Position numbers and translations under genes: made by a program. Of a stretch of 64,000 bases of DNA, positions 9,032-20,109 are shown in pieces (position 1 is the stretch's first letter; each line of letters begins with the position of its first letter). The notes under the pieces were generated by a model. The model had not been told where the DNA came from. It made no database searches and saw nothing but the letters and a program-made list of their open reading frames with translations. The DNA is from Roseateles sp. DAIF2 (GTDB lineage Bacteria > Pseudomonadota > Gammaproteobacteria > Burkholderiales > Burkholderiaceae_C). The stretch covers positions 4,402,001-4,466,000 of the forward strand of contig NZ_CP049919.1 of NCBI RefSeq assembly GCF_015624425.1, in the 5' to 3' direction.

Positions 9032-9037
9032 TATACT
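9032..9037 (+). promoter_or_regulatory. Candidate -10 box of the moxR promoter
   Basis: TATACT at 9032-9037 lies about 44 bases upstream of the moxR ATG in the divergent intergenic region. The upstream -35 candidate is weak (TTTGCG near 9011), so an activator or another sigma factor may be involved. Confidence 0.35.
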
Positions 9038-9080
9038 GGTTCGCAGCCGCTCCACAACACCTTTCGTCAACAAAATAGAC

Positions 9081-9923
9081 ATGAAGTTTCAAGGCTCCGA
9101 GCAGTACGTCGCCACCGCCGATCTGATGCTGGCGGTCAATGCCGCCATCACCTTGAAGCGCCCCCTGCTGGTCAAGGGCGAACCCGGCACCGGCAAGACC
9201 ATGCTGGCCGAGGAAGTCGCGCAATCGCTGGGTCTGACGCTGCTGCAGTGGCATGTGAAGAGCACCACCAAGGCCCAGCAGGGCCTGTACGAATACGACG
9301 CGGTGAGCCGGCTGCGCGACTCACAGCTCGGCGAGGAAAAGGTCAGGGACATCCACAACTACATCGTCAAGGGCGTGCTGTGGCAGGCCTTCGAGGCGGA
9401 CACCCCGGTGGCTTTGCTGATTGACGAGATCGACAAGGCGGACATCGAATTCCCGAACGACCTGTTGCGCGAGCTCGACCGCATGGAGTTCTACTGCTAC
9501 GAGACGCGCCAGCTGATCAAGGCCAAGCACCGCCCGCTGGTCTTCATCACCTCCAACAACGAGAAGGAACTGCCGGACGCCTTCCTGCGCCGCTGCTTCT
9601 TCCACTTCATCAAGTTCCCCGACGCGGCCACGATGCAGCAGATCGTCGACGTGCATTTCCCGGGCCTGAAGAAGGAGCTGCTGGCCGCCGCGCTGAAGAC
9701 CTTCTTCGACGTGCGCAACCTGCCCGGGCTGAAGAAGAAGCCCTCGACCAGCGAGCTGCTGGACTGGCTGAAGCTGCTGCTGGCCGAGGACATCCCGGTC
9801 GAGGCCCTGCACAGCGGCGACGACAAGGTGGCGGTCCCGCCGCTGGTCGGCGCCCTGCTGAAGAACGAACAAGACCTGACCCTGTTCGAGAAGCTGGTGT
9901 TCATGCAAAGCCGCAACCGATGA
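9081..9923 (+). CDS. MoxR-family AAA+ ATPase
   Basis: A 280-residue AAA+ ATPase from the ATG at 9081; upstream in-frame codons contain the promoter, so they are not coding. Walker A is GEPGTGKT (33-40), Walker B LLIDEID (112-118), sensor 1 lies in VFITSNNEKELPDAFLRRCF with the arginine finger. MoxR ATPases pair with VWA-domain proteins as chaperones that insert cofactors or activate complexes. The VWA partner here is at 12.9 kb, after three intervening genes. The TGA overlaps the next gene (ATGA), so the block is translated as an operon. Confidence 0.9.
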   Translation: MKFQGSEQYVATADLMLAVNAAITLKRPLLVKGEPGTGKTMLAEEVAQSLGLTLLQWHVKSTTKAQQGLYEYDAVSRLRDSQLGEEKVRDIHNYIVKGVLWQAFEADTPVALLIDEIDKADIEFPNDLLRELDRMEFYCYETRQLIKAKHRPLVFITSNNEKELPDAFLRRCFFHFIKFPDAATMQQIVDVHFPGLKKELLAAALKTFFDVRNLPGLKKKPSTSELLDWLKLLLAEDIPVEALHSGDDKVAVPPLVGALLKNEQDLTLFEKLVFMQSRNR

Positions 9924-10129
9924 GCGGCGGCCCCACCTACAGGCAGGGACTGGCCGATGCGCTCGGCTTCGTGCTGGGCGCGCTGGCCGGCTGGCAGCTC
10001 GGGAGCTGGCTCGGCTTCGACTTCATCGGCTCGACGCAGTGGCAGACGCCGCAGCTGATCGGGCTGCTCTTCATCCTCGCCGGCTGCGGCCTCGGTCGCT
10101 GGCTGGCGCGCAAGATCATCCTGCGATGA
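9920..10129 (+). CDS. Small two-helix membrane protein
   Basis: A 69-residue hypothetical protein whose ATG overlaps the moxR stop and whose stop overlaps the next GNAT start. Two hydrophobic helices are visible (about LADALGFVLGALAGWQLG, and LIGLLFILAGCGLGRWLA), the second ending in basic residues. Residue choice and overlap on both sides argue that it is real. Its role is unknown; position suggests it works with the MoxR block. Confidence 0.7.
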   Translation: MSGGPTYRQGLADALGFVLGALAGWQLGSWLGFDFIGSTQWQTPQLIGLLFILAGCGLGRWLARKIILR

Positions 10130-10722
10130 ACGCTCCTCTGTGCAAGCCCCTCACCCTGACCGGCCGGCATGTGCGGCTGGAGCCGCTGGCACCCGAGCAT
10201 GAGGCCGGCCTGCAGGACGCCGTGCGCGACGGCGAGCTCTGGCGGCTCTGGTACACCTCGGTGCCGACACCCGAGGGCATGGCCGCCGAGATCCGCCGCC
10301 GTCTGGACCTGCAGGACAAGGCCAGCATGCTGCCCTTCACCGTCTTCGACGCGGAAGGCCGGATCGCCGGCATGACGACCTATATGAACATCGACAACGC
10401 GAACCGCCGCGTCGAGATCGGTTCCACCTGGTATGCCGCACGGGTGCAGCGCAGCCCGCTCAATACCGAGTGCAAGCTGCTGCTGCTGCAGCATGCCTTC
10501 GAAGCGCTCGACTGCATCGCGGTCGAGTTCCGCACCCACCGCTTCAACCAGGCCAGCCGACGCGCGATCGAGCGCCTGGGCGCGCAGCTCGACGGCATGC
10601 TGCGCGCGCATCTGCGCATGCCCGACGGCACCCTGCGCGACACCGCCGTCTACAGCATCACCGCCGCCGAATGGCCCACCGTCAAGAACCATCTCTCATG
10701 GCAACTCGCAAAACCTCGTTGA
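10126..10722 (+). CDS. GNAT acetyltransferase, RimJ/RimL-like
   Basis: A 198-residue protein starting at an ATG that overlaps the preceding stop. It opens LTLTGRHVRLEPLAPEHEAGL, the typical start of RimJ/RimL-like acetyltransferases, and contains VEIGSTWYAARVQRSPLNTECKLL and the late motif THRFNQASRRAIERLGAQLDG. Relatives acetylate protein N-termini or small amines; the acceptor here is unknown. The 3' end overlaps the S9 peptidase start by 25 bases. Confidence 0.82.
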   Translation: MNAPLCKPLTLTGRHVRLEPLAPEHEAGLQDAVRDGELWRLWYTSVPTPEGMAAEIRRRLDLQDKASMLPFTVFDAEGRIAGMTTYMNIDNANRRVEIGSTWYAARVQRSPLNTECKLLLLQHAFEALDCIAVEFRTHRFNQASRRAIERLGAQLDGMLRAHLRMPDGTLRDTAVYSITAAEWPTVKNHLSWQLAKPR

Positions 10723-12770
10723 AAAAACCCGGCAACAAAACCTTCGACGTCGACGCCCTCTGGCAGATCGAGCGCCTGGGCGCGCCCAGCCTGTCGCCCG
10801 ACGGCGCCCAGGCCGTGGCCTCGCTGACGCGCTACTCGATGGAGACAAACAAGAGCCAGACCCAGCTCTGGCTGCTCTCCACCCTGGGCGGCGCGCCGCG
10901 CGCGCTAACCAGCGCCGGTGACAAGGACGGCGGGCCGCAATGGAGCCCCAAGGGCGACCGGATCGCCTTCGTCGCGCGCCGCGAGCAGGAGGGCGCGAAG
11001 GACGAGGAGGCCCAGCTCTACCTGATCGCGCCGGACGGCGGCGAGGCTCGCCGCGCCGCCACCGTGGCCACCGGCATCGAGGCCTTCAAATGGTTCCCGG
11101 ACGGCCGCCGCATCGCCTTCATCTCCTGGGTCTGGCCCGGGCTGAAGGGCGCGCCCGCGCAGGCCAAGGCGCTGAAGGAATTCAAGGAGCGCAAGGAAAG
11201 CGGCTATGTCACCGACCAGGCCGTCTACCGCTACTGGGACCACCATATCCCGATGGGCCGCGTCGCGCACCTGCATGTGCTGGACACCGCGACCGGCAAG
11301 GTCAGCGACCTGTTCGAGGGCAGCGATTACGAGCTGACCCGCGCCGAGCCGGATGCGAACTGCTTCGACATCTCGCCCGACGGCAAGCGCATCGTGTTCG
11401 CCTTCGACCCCCAGCCCGAGAAGAAGCTGGACCATTGCTACGCGCTGGCCGAGATCGAGGTCCGCAGCGCCAAGATCCAGGTGCTGCTGCAGGACAAGGC
11501 CTGGGACTTCCAGGCCCCGCGCTACAGCCATGCCGGCGCGCACCTGGCCTTCCTGGCCAGCAACCAGGGCAAGAAGCACACGATGCCGGCCCAGCTGGCG
11601 GTGCTGGACCAGCAGGGCCATTGGGCCGTGCTGTCGGAGCAATGGGACCATGAGGTCGCCGCCCCGCTGCAATGGGACGAGGATGATCTGGGGGTGCTGT
11701 TCTGCGCCGAGGAGCGCGGCCGCCGCCATCTCTGGCGCTTCGACGTCAAGACCTGCGAGGCCCATGTGCTGTTCGAGGGCGGCCATGCCACCGGCTTCGC
11801 GCTGGCGGCCGGCACCCTGGTCGTGCAGCATGACGGCGTGCAGCATCCACCGCGCCTGTCGGTGCTGGAGGCCGAGGGCCGCGCCGACGAGGGCGGCCGC
11901 GCGCGCCGCATCGAGAGCTTCAACGACAGCCTGCTGGCCGGCTACGCCTTCGGCCGCGACGAGCCCGTCACCTACCAGGGCGCGCTCGGCGACGACGTGC
12001 AGATGTGGCTGATCTACCCGCCCGGCTTCAACCCGAAGAAGAAGTATCCGATCCTGCACCTGATCCACGGCGGCCCGCACACCGCCTTCGGCGATGCCTG
12101 GCATTTCCGCTGGAACGCCCAGACCATGGCCGCGCAGGGCTATGTGGTGGCCTGCGTCAACTACCACGGCTCCTCGAGCTTCGGTTACGCCTTCCTGGAC
12201 TCGATCACCCAGCGCTGGGGCGAGCTGGAGCTGCAGGACGTCGAGGCCGGCACCGACTGGCTGCTCAAAAACCCCTGGGCCGACAAGAAGCGCGTCTTCG
12301 CCACCGGCGGCAGCTACGGCGGCTATATGGTCGCGTGGATGAACGGCCATCTGAAACCCGGCCGCTACCAGGCCTATATCTGCCATGCCGGCTGCTTCGA
12401 CTGGCAGGCAATGTTCGCCGACGACGCCTACACCTGGCATGCCAAGGAACTGGGCGCCTGGTACTGGGACGATCCGGCCAAGGTCGCCTCGCAGAGCCCG
12501 CATGCCTTCGCCAAGAACATGGCCACGCCGACCCTGGTGATCCATGGCGCGCTCGACTACCGCGTGCCGGATGCCCAGGGCCTGGCCTACTACAACACGC
12601 TGAAGGCCAAGGGCGTCGATGCCCGCCTGCTGTGGTTCCCCGACGAAAACCACTGGATCCTGAAGGCGCGCAACAGCAAGCTCTGGTACGGCGAGTTCTT
12701 CGACTGGCTCAAACGCCACGACCCGGCCGGCAAGCCCGTGGCCAAGGGCCGCAAGGCCGGCAAGGCCTGA
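10698..12770 (+). CDS. S9 family peptidase (prolyl oligopeptidase / acylaminoacyl-peptidase type)
   Basis: A 690-residue serine peptidase with an N-terminal beta-propeller of WD-like strands (SPDGAQAVAS, SPKGDRIAFV, FPDGRRIAFIS, SPDGKRIVFAF) and a C-terminal alpha/beta-hydrolase domain. The triad is readable: Ser539 in GGSYGGYM, Asp620 in HGALDYRVP and His652 in DENHWI. There is no signal peptide, so it acts in the cytosol on short or N-blocked peptides. The ATG at 10698 lies inside the GNAT gene. A strong hairpin without a T-run follows the stop. Confidence 0.92.
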   Translation: MATRKTSLKKPGNKTFDVDALWQIERLGAPSLSPDGAQAVASLTRYSMETNKSQTQLWLLSTLGGAPRALTSAGDKDGGPQWSPKGDRIAFVARREQEGAKDEEAQLYLIAPDGGEARRAATVATGIEAFKWFPDGRRIAFISWVWPGLKGAPAQAKALKEFKERKESGYVTDQAVYRYWDHHIPMGRVAHLHVLDTATGKVSDLFEGSDYELTRAEPDANCFDISPDGKRIVFAFDPQPEKKLDHCYALAEIEVRSAKIQVLLQDKAWDFQAPRYSHAGAHLAFLASNQGKKHTMPAQLAVLDQQGHWAVLSEQWDHEVAAPLQWDEDDLGVLFCAEERGRRHLWRFDVKTCEAHVLFEGGHATGFALAAGTLVVQHDGVQHPPRLSVLEAEGRADEGGRARRIESFNDSLLAGYAFGRDEPVTYQGALGDDVQMWLIYPPGFNPKKKYPILHLIHGGPHTAFGDAWHFRWNAQTMAAQGYVVACVNYHGSSSFGYAFLDSITQRWGELELQDVEAGTDWLLKNPWADKKRVFATGGSYGGYMVAWMNGHLKPGRYQAYICHAGCFDWQAMFADDAYTWHAKELGAWYWDDPAKVASQSPHAFAKNMATPTLVIHGALDYRVPDAQGLAYYNTLKAKGVDARLLWFPDENHWILKARNSKLWYGEFFDWLKRHDPAGKPVAKGRKAGKA

Positions 12771-12792
12771 CAGGCCGCCTGCGCACGGTAGT

Positions 12793-12814
12793 GGCTGGCC
12801 CCGGAGGGCCAGCC
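12793..12814. terminator. GC-rich hairpin after the S9 peptidase gene
   Basis: GGCTGGCCC (12793-12801) pairs with GGGCCAGCC (12806-12814) over nine bases with a CGGA loop. There is no T-run, so it may be a weak or factor-assisted terminator, or an RNA-stabilising structure, between the peptidase and VWA genes. Confidence 0.45.
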
Positions 12815-12894
12815 GCCGCCAGCCCGAGCATCGGTCATCAGGATGCCGCGGAGTCCGGCGCCATAATTGGCTCGGTCCCCGTCATTGTTCTTCC

Positions 12895-14075
<1,181 letters not shown>

Positions 14076-14079
<4 letters not shown>

Positions 14080-15926
14080 GGCGGCCGACGGCCCTGCTCC
14101 TCCCCCTGCTGGCCGGCCTGCTGCTGTCGGGCTGCGCCAGCCTGGGCGGCCTGTTCGGCGAACGCCAGCCCGCCGAGGACAAGACCGGCACGAGCGCGCC
14201 GCAGCAGCCGCAGCAGCGCGTCGCCTATGAGCTGGAGATCGAGGCCCCCGAGACACTGCGCGCGCTGCTGCAGGAACATCTGGACCTGGCGCGCTTCCAG
14301 CGCGTCGGCGAGAACGAGGGGCTCAGCCGCGTCGAGCTTGACCGCCTGGCCGCCGGCGCGCCGGCGCAGGCGCGCACGCTGCTGGAGACCGAGGGTTACT
14401 TCAACGCCGAGATCAAGGTCGAGCGCAGCAGCGGCGAGGCCGAGCGGGTGCGGCTGCGCGTCACGCCGGGCCCGCGCGCGCAGGTCGCGCGCCTGGACCT
14501 GGGCTTCACCGGCGCGCTGCAGGAGCCGCAGCAGGCCGACGCGCTGCGCGTCGCCGAGGCGCTGCGCCTGCAGCTGCAGCATGGCTTCGCCCTGCAGCCC
14601 GGCAAGCCCTTTCGCCAGGCCGACTGGTCGGCCGCCAAGACCGAGACCCTGGCCCGCGCACGCGCCGGCGGCTACCCGCTGGCACGCTGGAGCCTGACCG
14701 CCGCGCGCGTGCAGGCCGAGAGCAACCAGGCCGAGCTGGAGCTGCTGCTGGACAGCGGCCCGCTGTTCCGCCTGGGCGAGCTGCAGATCGAGGGACTGAA
14801 GCACCATGACGAGGAAAGCATCCGCCGCGTCAGCGGCCTGACGCCGGGCCAGCCCTTCACCGAACGCGCGCTGCTGGACTTCCAGGAGCGCATCCTGAAG
14901 ACCCAGCTGTTCGACGGCGCCACCGTCGACATCCAGCCCGAGGCCGACCAGGCCGAGGCCGCGCCGGTGCGCGTCGTGGTGCGCGAGGCGCCGCTGCAGC
15001 AGGCTACCACCGGCATCGGCTACGACACCGACAAGGGCCAGCGCGTCACGCTGGAATACCTGCACCGCCGCCCCTTCGGCCTGGAGCTGCGCAGCCTCAG
15101 CAAGCTCAACATCAGCCGCGAACTGCGCAGCGCCTCGCTGGAGCTGACCTCGCATCCGCAGACCGACATGCACCAGAACCTCGGTTCGCTGGGCGTGGAG
15201 CAGGACTTGCGCAACGGCGTCGATATCACCAGCCTGATCGGCCGCCTGGGCCGGCTGCGCGAGACCGCGCGCGACGAGCGCCTGGACTTCGTTGAGCTGC
15301 TGCGCTCGCACGAGCGCTTCAGCGACAACACCCGCCTGACCGCCGGCGCCGTCTCGATCAACACGAATCGCATCTGGCGCCGCGTCGACAGCCTGCTGCT
15401 GCCCACCGACGGCCGCACCGCCATCCTCGAGCTGGGCCTGGGCCGCGCCAGCAGCAGCAGCGACGAGAACGGCCTGTTCGGCCGCGTGCGCATGAAGCTG
15501 GGCTGGTACAAGCCGCTGGCCGACAACAAATGGTTCGCCAGCGCGCGGCTGGAGCTGGCCCAGCTGATCGTGCGCGATGCGGTGCGGGTGCCGGACCGGC
15601 TGCTGTTCCGCGCCGGCGGCGACGAATCGGTGCGCGGCTACGGTCCGCGCGACCTGGGCCCGCCCGGCGATGCCGGCGGCCGCACCCTGTTCACCGGCAG
15701 CCTTGAGCTGGCCCGACCGATCAGCGCCAAGCTGCCCGCCTTCTGGGGCGCCGCCTTCATCGACGCCGGCCAGGCCGCCGACCGCTGGGGCGGCCTGAAG
15801 CCCGCGATCGGCTGGGGCTTCGGCGCGCGCTGGCGCAGCCCGATCGGCCCGCTGCGCCTGGACCTGGCGCGCGGCCAGGAGACCGGCAAATGGCGCCTCC
15901 ACTTCAGTGTGGGGATCGTGCTGTGA
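14076..15926 (+). CDS. tamA: Translocation and assembly module protein TamA (Omp85 family)
   Basis: A 616-residue BamA-like outer membrane protein that, with TamB, helps insert outer membrane proteins and move lipid to the outer membrane. The N-terminus has a lipobox, LLSGC with Cys20, instead of a plain signal peptide. POTRA-like domains occupy about residues 50-310 (for example LFRLGELQIEGLKHHDEESI), and the C-terminal half is a 16-strand type barrel with the Omp85 signature RLLFRAGGDESVRGYG and a terminal strand LHFSVGIVL. Its ATG overlaps the VWA stop and its stop overlaps the tamB start. Confidence 0.9.
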
Positions 15927-18900
15927 CGGACAAGGCACCACCCGAGCAGAAGCCCGCATCGCCACGCCGGCGCCGGCTGCGCCGCTGGCTGGCCGGCAGC
16001 CTGGCCCTGCCAGCACTGGCGGCGCTGGGCGTGCTGGGCCTCTACTGGGGCAGTAGCACCGAGTCCGGCAGCATCTGGGCGCTGGAGCGCATCCCGGGCC
16101 TGAGCCTGGAGGCGCCGAGCGGCAATCTGCTGGGCGGATTCTCGGCGCGCCGCCTGAGCTTTCGCGCCGAGGGCTTCAGCCTGGAGCTGCAGGGCCTGCG
16201 CTGGCAGGGCCTGAGCCTGGCCTGGGACTCGTCGCCGGCCCTGTGGGGCCGGCTGCGCGTCAAGGAGCTGGCGGTCGACAAGGCCCTGCTCGACTGGAGC
16301 AGCAGCGACCAGCCGGCCTCCGGCCCGCCGCAAGACCTGACCCTGCCGCTGGCGCTCGAGCTGCCCAGCCTGGCCGTCGGCGAACTGATCGCCAAGCCGC
16401 TGAGCGCGACGCCGCTGCGCGGCCTGCAGGGCGGCGTCTGGCTGGGCGAGGACGGCGGCGCGCGCCACCGGGTCGAGCTGCGCCGGCTGGCCTGGGAGCG
16501 CCTGAACCTCGCCGGTCAGGCGACGCTGCAGACCCGCGGCGAGATGCGCGTCGCGGCGAAGCTGCAGCTGACCCAGGACGCGGCGACCGACGCCGCCCTG
16601 CCCGAGCTGCGCGGCTGGTCGGCCGAGGCCAGGCTGGACGGCCCGCTGGCCGGGCCGCGCCTGCTGGCCGAGGCCAGCCTGCCGGCGGCGCCGGAGCGCG
16701 CCGGCCAGCGCCTGAAGCTGGACGCCGGCCTGGCGCCCTTCGCGCCCTGGCCGCTGGCGCAGGCGCGCCTGACGACCGAGAACTTCGATCTGCAGGCCCT
16801 GGTCGCCAGCCTGCCCGCCACCGCGCTGAGCGGCAGCGCAAAGCTGGACGGCAGCGCCTGGGACCGCCCCGCGCGGCTGCAGGCCGAGCTCGCCAATGCC
16901 CGCGCCGGCCGCTGGGACCAGCAGCGCCTGCCGCTGCAGCGCCTGGACCTGGACCTGCAGCTGCGCCCGGACCGCCTGGCCGGACTGGCCGATCCCAAGG
17001 GCCTGGCCGAGCTGCAGGTGCAGCGCCTGGAACTGCTGCTGGGCAGCGTGCGCGAACCGGGCGGGCGCCTCAGCGCCTCCGGCAACGGCCTGAAGCTGCA
17101 GGCCCGGCTGGCCGCGCTGCGCAGCGCGGCGCTGGATGAGCGCCTGCCGAAGCTGGAGCTGGGCGGCGGCCTGGACCTAGTCGGCCGGCCGGCCGCGGGC
17201 GGCGCGCTGGCGCTGCAGCTCGAGACCCGGCTGGACGGCCGCTTCATGCCGGACGGCAAGACCGCCCGCCCGCTGGCGCTGCAGCTTTCGGCCCGCCACG
17301 AGGGTCAGGTCTTGCATCTGGAGCGGGCCGAGCTGCGCTCCGGCGCCTCGCAGCTGAACCTGCAGGGTCAGGTCGTGCCCGGCGGCACGGCGGGCTGGTC
17401 GGCGCGCTTCAGCGCCGCGGCCAGGGAATTCGATCCACGCCTGGTCTGGGCCGGGCCGCCGCGCTCCGCCTGGGCGCTGGGCCAGCACAGCCTGGACGCC
17501 AGCCTGAGCGGCGAGCTGCGCCAGGGCCGCGGCCCCTGGCCCGCGGGCCAGGCCGAGCTGAAGCTGGCGCCCAGCCTGCTGGCCGGCGTCGGCCTGAACG
17601 GCCAGCTGCTCTACCAGGCCGCCGCGGGCGCCGCGCCGCGCCTGACGGCCGAGCTGCAGGCGGGCGAGAACCGCTTGAAGCTGCAGGCCGAGGAACTGGG
17701 CGCCAAGCTGCCGCAGGGCCGGCTGGCGCTGGAGGCGCCGCGCCTGGCCGCGCTGACCCCGCTGCTGGCCGCGACGCTGCCGCCGGGCAGCAAGGAGCTG
17801 CAGCTGGGCGGCAGCGCCCAGGCCCAGCTGGAACTGGCGCTGGACGGCGAGGAGCTGCGCAGCAGCGGCAAGCTGAACGCACGCGCCCTGCAGCTGCGCG
17901 GCCTGCCGGGCCTGACGGCGCCGCTGAGCCTGGCCGAGGCCGATCTCGGCTGGCAGCTGGACAGCCGCCCCGAGGCGCCGCTGCGCGCCGAGGGCCGGCT
18001 GGAGCGCCTGGCCTATGGTCCCTCGCAGCTGAGCCAGGGTCTGCTGGACCTGCAGGGCAGCTGGGCCAGGCATCGCCTGAAGCTGGAGCTGCAGGGCCAG
18101 CTGCCGACGCCGGACTGGGCCGCGACGGTGGCCGACGGCCCCACGCTGGCCGGCAGCCTGCGCACCGCGCTGGCCGGCCAGCTGAACGAATCGCCCTGGC
18201 GCAGCCTGGTCAAGGGCCGCGCGCCGCTGGACTGGCGCGCCCAGCTGGAGCAGCTGCAGCTGCGCCCGCAAAAGCGCGGCCAACCCGACTGGCTGGCCGC
18301 GCGCGAGCTGGCGCTGCGCCTGAATCTGGGCAGCGGCGGCGAGCTGCTGGCGGCCGAGGCCGCGCCCGGCAAGCTGGAGCTGGCCGGCGCGACGATCGCC
18401 TGGCGCCAGCTGTCCTGGCAGGCGCCGCGCCTACTGGGCCGGCCGCCTCAGGTGCTGGCCGATGTCAGCCTGGAGCCGCTGAAGGTGGCACCGCTGCTGG
18501 CGCGCTGGCAGCCGGACTTCGGCTGGGGCGGCGAGCTGGTGGTGGGCGGCAGCGCCAAGATCCGCAGCGCGCCGCGGGTCGAGGTGGACATCGTGCTGGA
18601 GCGCGCCGGCGGCGACCTCAGCGTCACCGAGGGCAGCAGCGTGCAGCAGCTGGGCCTGAGCGATCTGCGCCTGGCGCTGCAGGCGCGCGACGGCGTCTGG
18701 CATTTCGCGCAGGGCGTGGCCGGCAGCAACCTGGGCGTGATGGGCGGTGCGATCAGCAGCCGCACCTCGGCCCAGGCCCTGTGGCCCGGCCCCGAGGCGC
18801 CGCTGGAGGGCGTGCTGCAGCTGGACGTCGCGAACCTGGGCACCTGGGGCGCCTGGGTGCCGGCGGGCTGGCGCCTGGGCGGCACCTTCAACGCGGCGCT

Positions 18901-20083
18901 GCAGCTGGCCGGCAAGGTCGGCGCGCCCGAGATCCTGGGCCGCGCCCGCGGCGCCCAGCTGCAGCTGCGCAACCCGCTGCTGGGCGTGGATGCACGCGAC
19001 GGCGAGCTGGCGCTGGACCTGAACGGCCCGACCGCGACCCTGCAGCGCTTCGCGGTGCGCGGCAGCGCCGGCGGCCAGCTGACGGCCCAGGGCCGCGCCG
19101 AGTTCGGCGCCAAGCCGCAGCTGGACCTGCAGCTGAAGGCCGACAAGTTCACCTTCCTGGGCCGGGTCGACCGGCGCCTGGTCGCCAGCGGCCAGGCCGG
19201 GCTGCAGATCGTCGAACGCAGCCTGAGCCTGAACGGCCGGGTCGAGGTGGACGAGGGCCTGTTCGACTTCTCGCGCGGCAATGCGCCGACGCTGGATGAC
19301 GATGTGCAGGTGATCCGCGCGGTCGACCCGGCCGAGGCCGACAAGGCCACGCCGCGCGCCAGCAAGGGCCCGGCGCCGAAGATCGATGTACAGGTGGCGA
19401 TCGACCTGGGCCGTCAGCTGCGCCTGCGCGGCCGCGGCGTCGACACGCGGCTGCGCGGCGAGCTGCGCCTGATCCACCAGGGCGCCGGGCCGCTGCTGAC
19501 CGGCACCGTCAGCACCTTCGGCGGCACCTACGACGCCTATGGCCAGAAGCTGGAGATCGAGAAGGGCGAGGTCAGCTTCGCCGGCGCGATCGACAACCCG
19601 CGCATCAATGTGCTGGCGGTGCGGCCCAACACCGATCTGCGGGTCGGCGTCACCGTCACCGGCACCGCGCTGGACCCGCGCATCAAGCTGTTCTCCGAAC
19701 CAGAGAAGTCCGATACCGAGAAGCTCTCCTGGCTGCTGCTGGGCCGTGCCCCCGACGGCCTGGGCCGCGCCGACACCGCGCTGCTGCAACGCGCCGCGCT
19801 GGCCCTGCTCAGCGGCGAGGGCGAGAGCCCCTCAGGCAAGCTGATCAAGAACCTGGGGCTGGACGAGCTCTCGGTCAGCCAGGAGGACAGCGACGCGCGC
19901 GGCACCGTGGTGCGCTTGGGCAAGCAGCTGTCACGGCACTGGTATGTCGGCTACGAACGCGGCCTGAACGCCACCGCCGGCAGCTGGCAGCTGATCTACC
20001 GCCTGGCCCAGCGTTTTACCCTGCGCGCGCAGACCGGGCAGGACAACGCGGTCGATCTGATCTGGCAGTGGAAGTGGGATTGA
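15923..20083 (+). CDS. tamB: Translocation and assembly module protein TamB (AsmA-like bridge protein)
   Basis: A 1386-residue protein anchored by one N-terminal helix (LAGSLALPALAALGVLGLYWG) with a long periplasmic beta-groove, ending in the conserved DUF490 domain (LTGTVSTFGGTYDAYGQKLEIE and TEKLSWLLLGRAPDG). It bridges inner and outer membranes and may carry phospholipid. The GTG at 15923 overlaps the tamA stop (GTGA), which supports this start; an ATG eleven codons upstream inside tamA is the alternative. The repeated Leu/Ala/Gln-rich strands create long open frames on the other strand that are not genes. Confidence 0.9.
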   Translation: MTDKAPPEQKPASPRRRRLRRWLAGSLALPALAALGVLGLYWGSSTESGSIWALERIPGLSLEAPSGNLLGGFSARRLSFRAEGFSLELQGLRWQGLSLAWDSSPALWGRLRVKELAVDKALLDWSSSDQPASGPPQDLTLPLALELPSLAVGELIAKPLSATPLRGLQGGVWLGEDGGARHRVELRRLAWERLNLAGQATLQTRGEMRVAAKLQLTQDAATDAALPELRGWSAEARLDGPLAGPRLLAEASLPAAPERAGQRLKLDAGLAPFAPWPLAQARLTTENFDLQALVASLPATALSGSAKLDGSAWDRPARLQAELANARAGRWDQQRLPLQRLDLDLQLRPDRLAGLADPKGLAELQVQRLELLLGSVREPGGRLSASGNGLKLQARLAALRSAALDERLPKLELGGGLDLVGRPAAGGALALQLETRLDGRFMPDGKTARPLALQLSARHEGQVLHLERAELRSGASQLNLQGQVVPGGTAGWSARFSAAAREFDPRLVWAGPPRSAWALGQHSLDASLSGELRQGRGPWPAGQAELKLAPSLLAGVGLNGQLLYQAAAGAAPRLTAELQAGENRLKLQAEELGAKLPQGRLALEAPRLAALTPLLAATLPPGSKELQLGGSAQAQLELALDGEELRSSGKLNARALQLRGLPGLTAPLSLAEADLGWQLDSRPEAPLRAEGRLERLAYGPSQLSQGLLDLQGSWARHRLKLELQGQLPTPDWAATVADGPTLAGSLRTALAGQLNESPWRSLVKGRAPLDWRAQLEQLQLRPQKRGQPDWLAARELALRLNLGSGGELLAAEAAPGKLELAGATIAWRQLSWQAPRLLGRPPQVLADVSLEPLKVAPLLARWQPDFGWGGELVVGGSAKIRSAPRVEVDIVLERAGGDLSVTEGSSVQQLGLSDLRLALQARDGVWHFAQGVAGSNLGVMGGAISSRTSAQALWPGPEAPLEGVLQLDVANLGTWGAWVPAGWRLGGTFNAALQLAGKVGAPEILGRARGAQLQLRNPLLGVDARDGELALDLNGPTATLQRFAVRGSAGGQLTAQGRAEFGAKPQLDLQLKADKFTFLGRVDRRLVASGQAGLQIVERSLSLNGRVEVDEGLFDFSRGNAPTLDDDVQVIRAVDPAEADKATPRASKGPAPKIDVQVAIDLGRQLRLRGRGVDTRLRGELRLIHQGAGPLLTGTVSTFGGTYDAYGQKLEIEKGEVSFAGAIDNPRINVLAVRPNTDLRVGVTVTGTALDPRIKLFSEPEKSDTEKLSWLLLGRAPDGLGRADTALLQRAALALLSGEGESPSGKLIKNLGLDELSVSQEDSDARGTVVRLGKQLSRHWYVGYERGLNATAGSWQLIYRLAQRFTLRAQTGQDNAVDLIWQWKWD

Positions 20084-20089
20084 ACAAGG

Positions 20090-20109
20090 ACCGCGCCTGA
20101 CGGCGCGGT
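20090..20109. terminator. Hairpin between convergent tamB and DUF1877 genes
   Basis: ACCGCGCC (20090-20097) pairs with GGCGCGGT (20102-20109) over eight bases with a TGAC loop. It begins seven bases after the tamB stop and touches the end of the leftward DUF1877 gene, so it may stop transcription in both directions. The T-run is poor. Confidence 0.5.

Noticed and set aside
10905..12719. Leftward 604-codon frame opposite the S9 peptidase
   Set aside because: The S9 triad and propeller motifs on the plus strand are decisive.
18431..19789. Long leftward frames inside tamB
   Set aside because: Repetitive Leu/Ala/Gln codons of tamB leave the complementary strand free of stops; no start signals or motifs.
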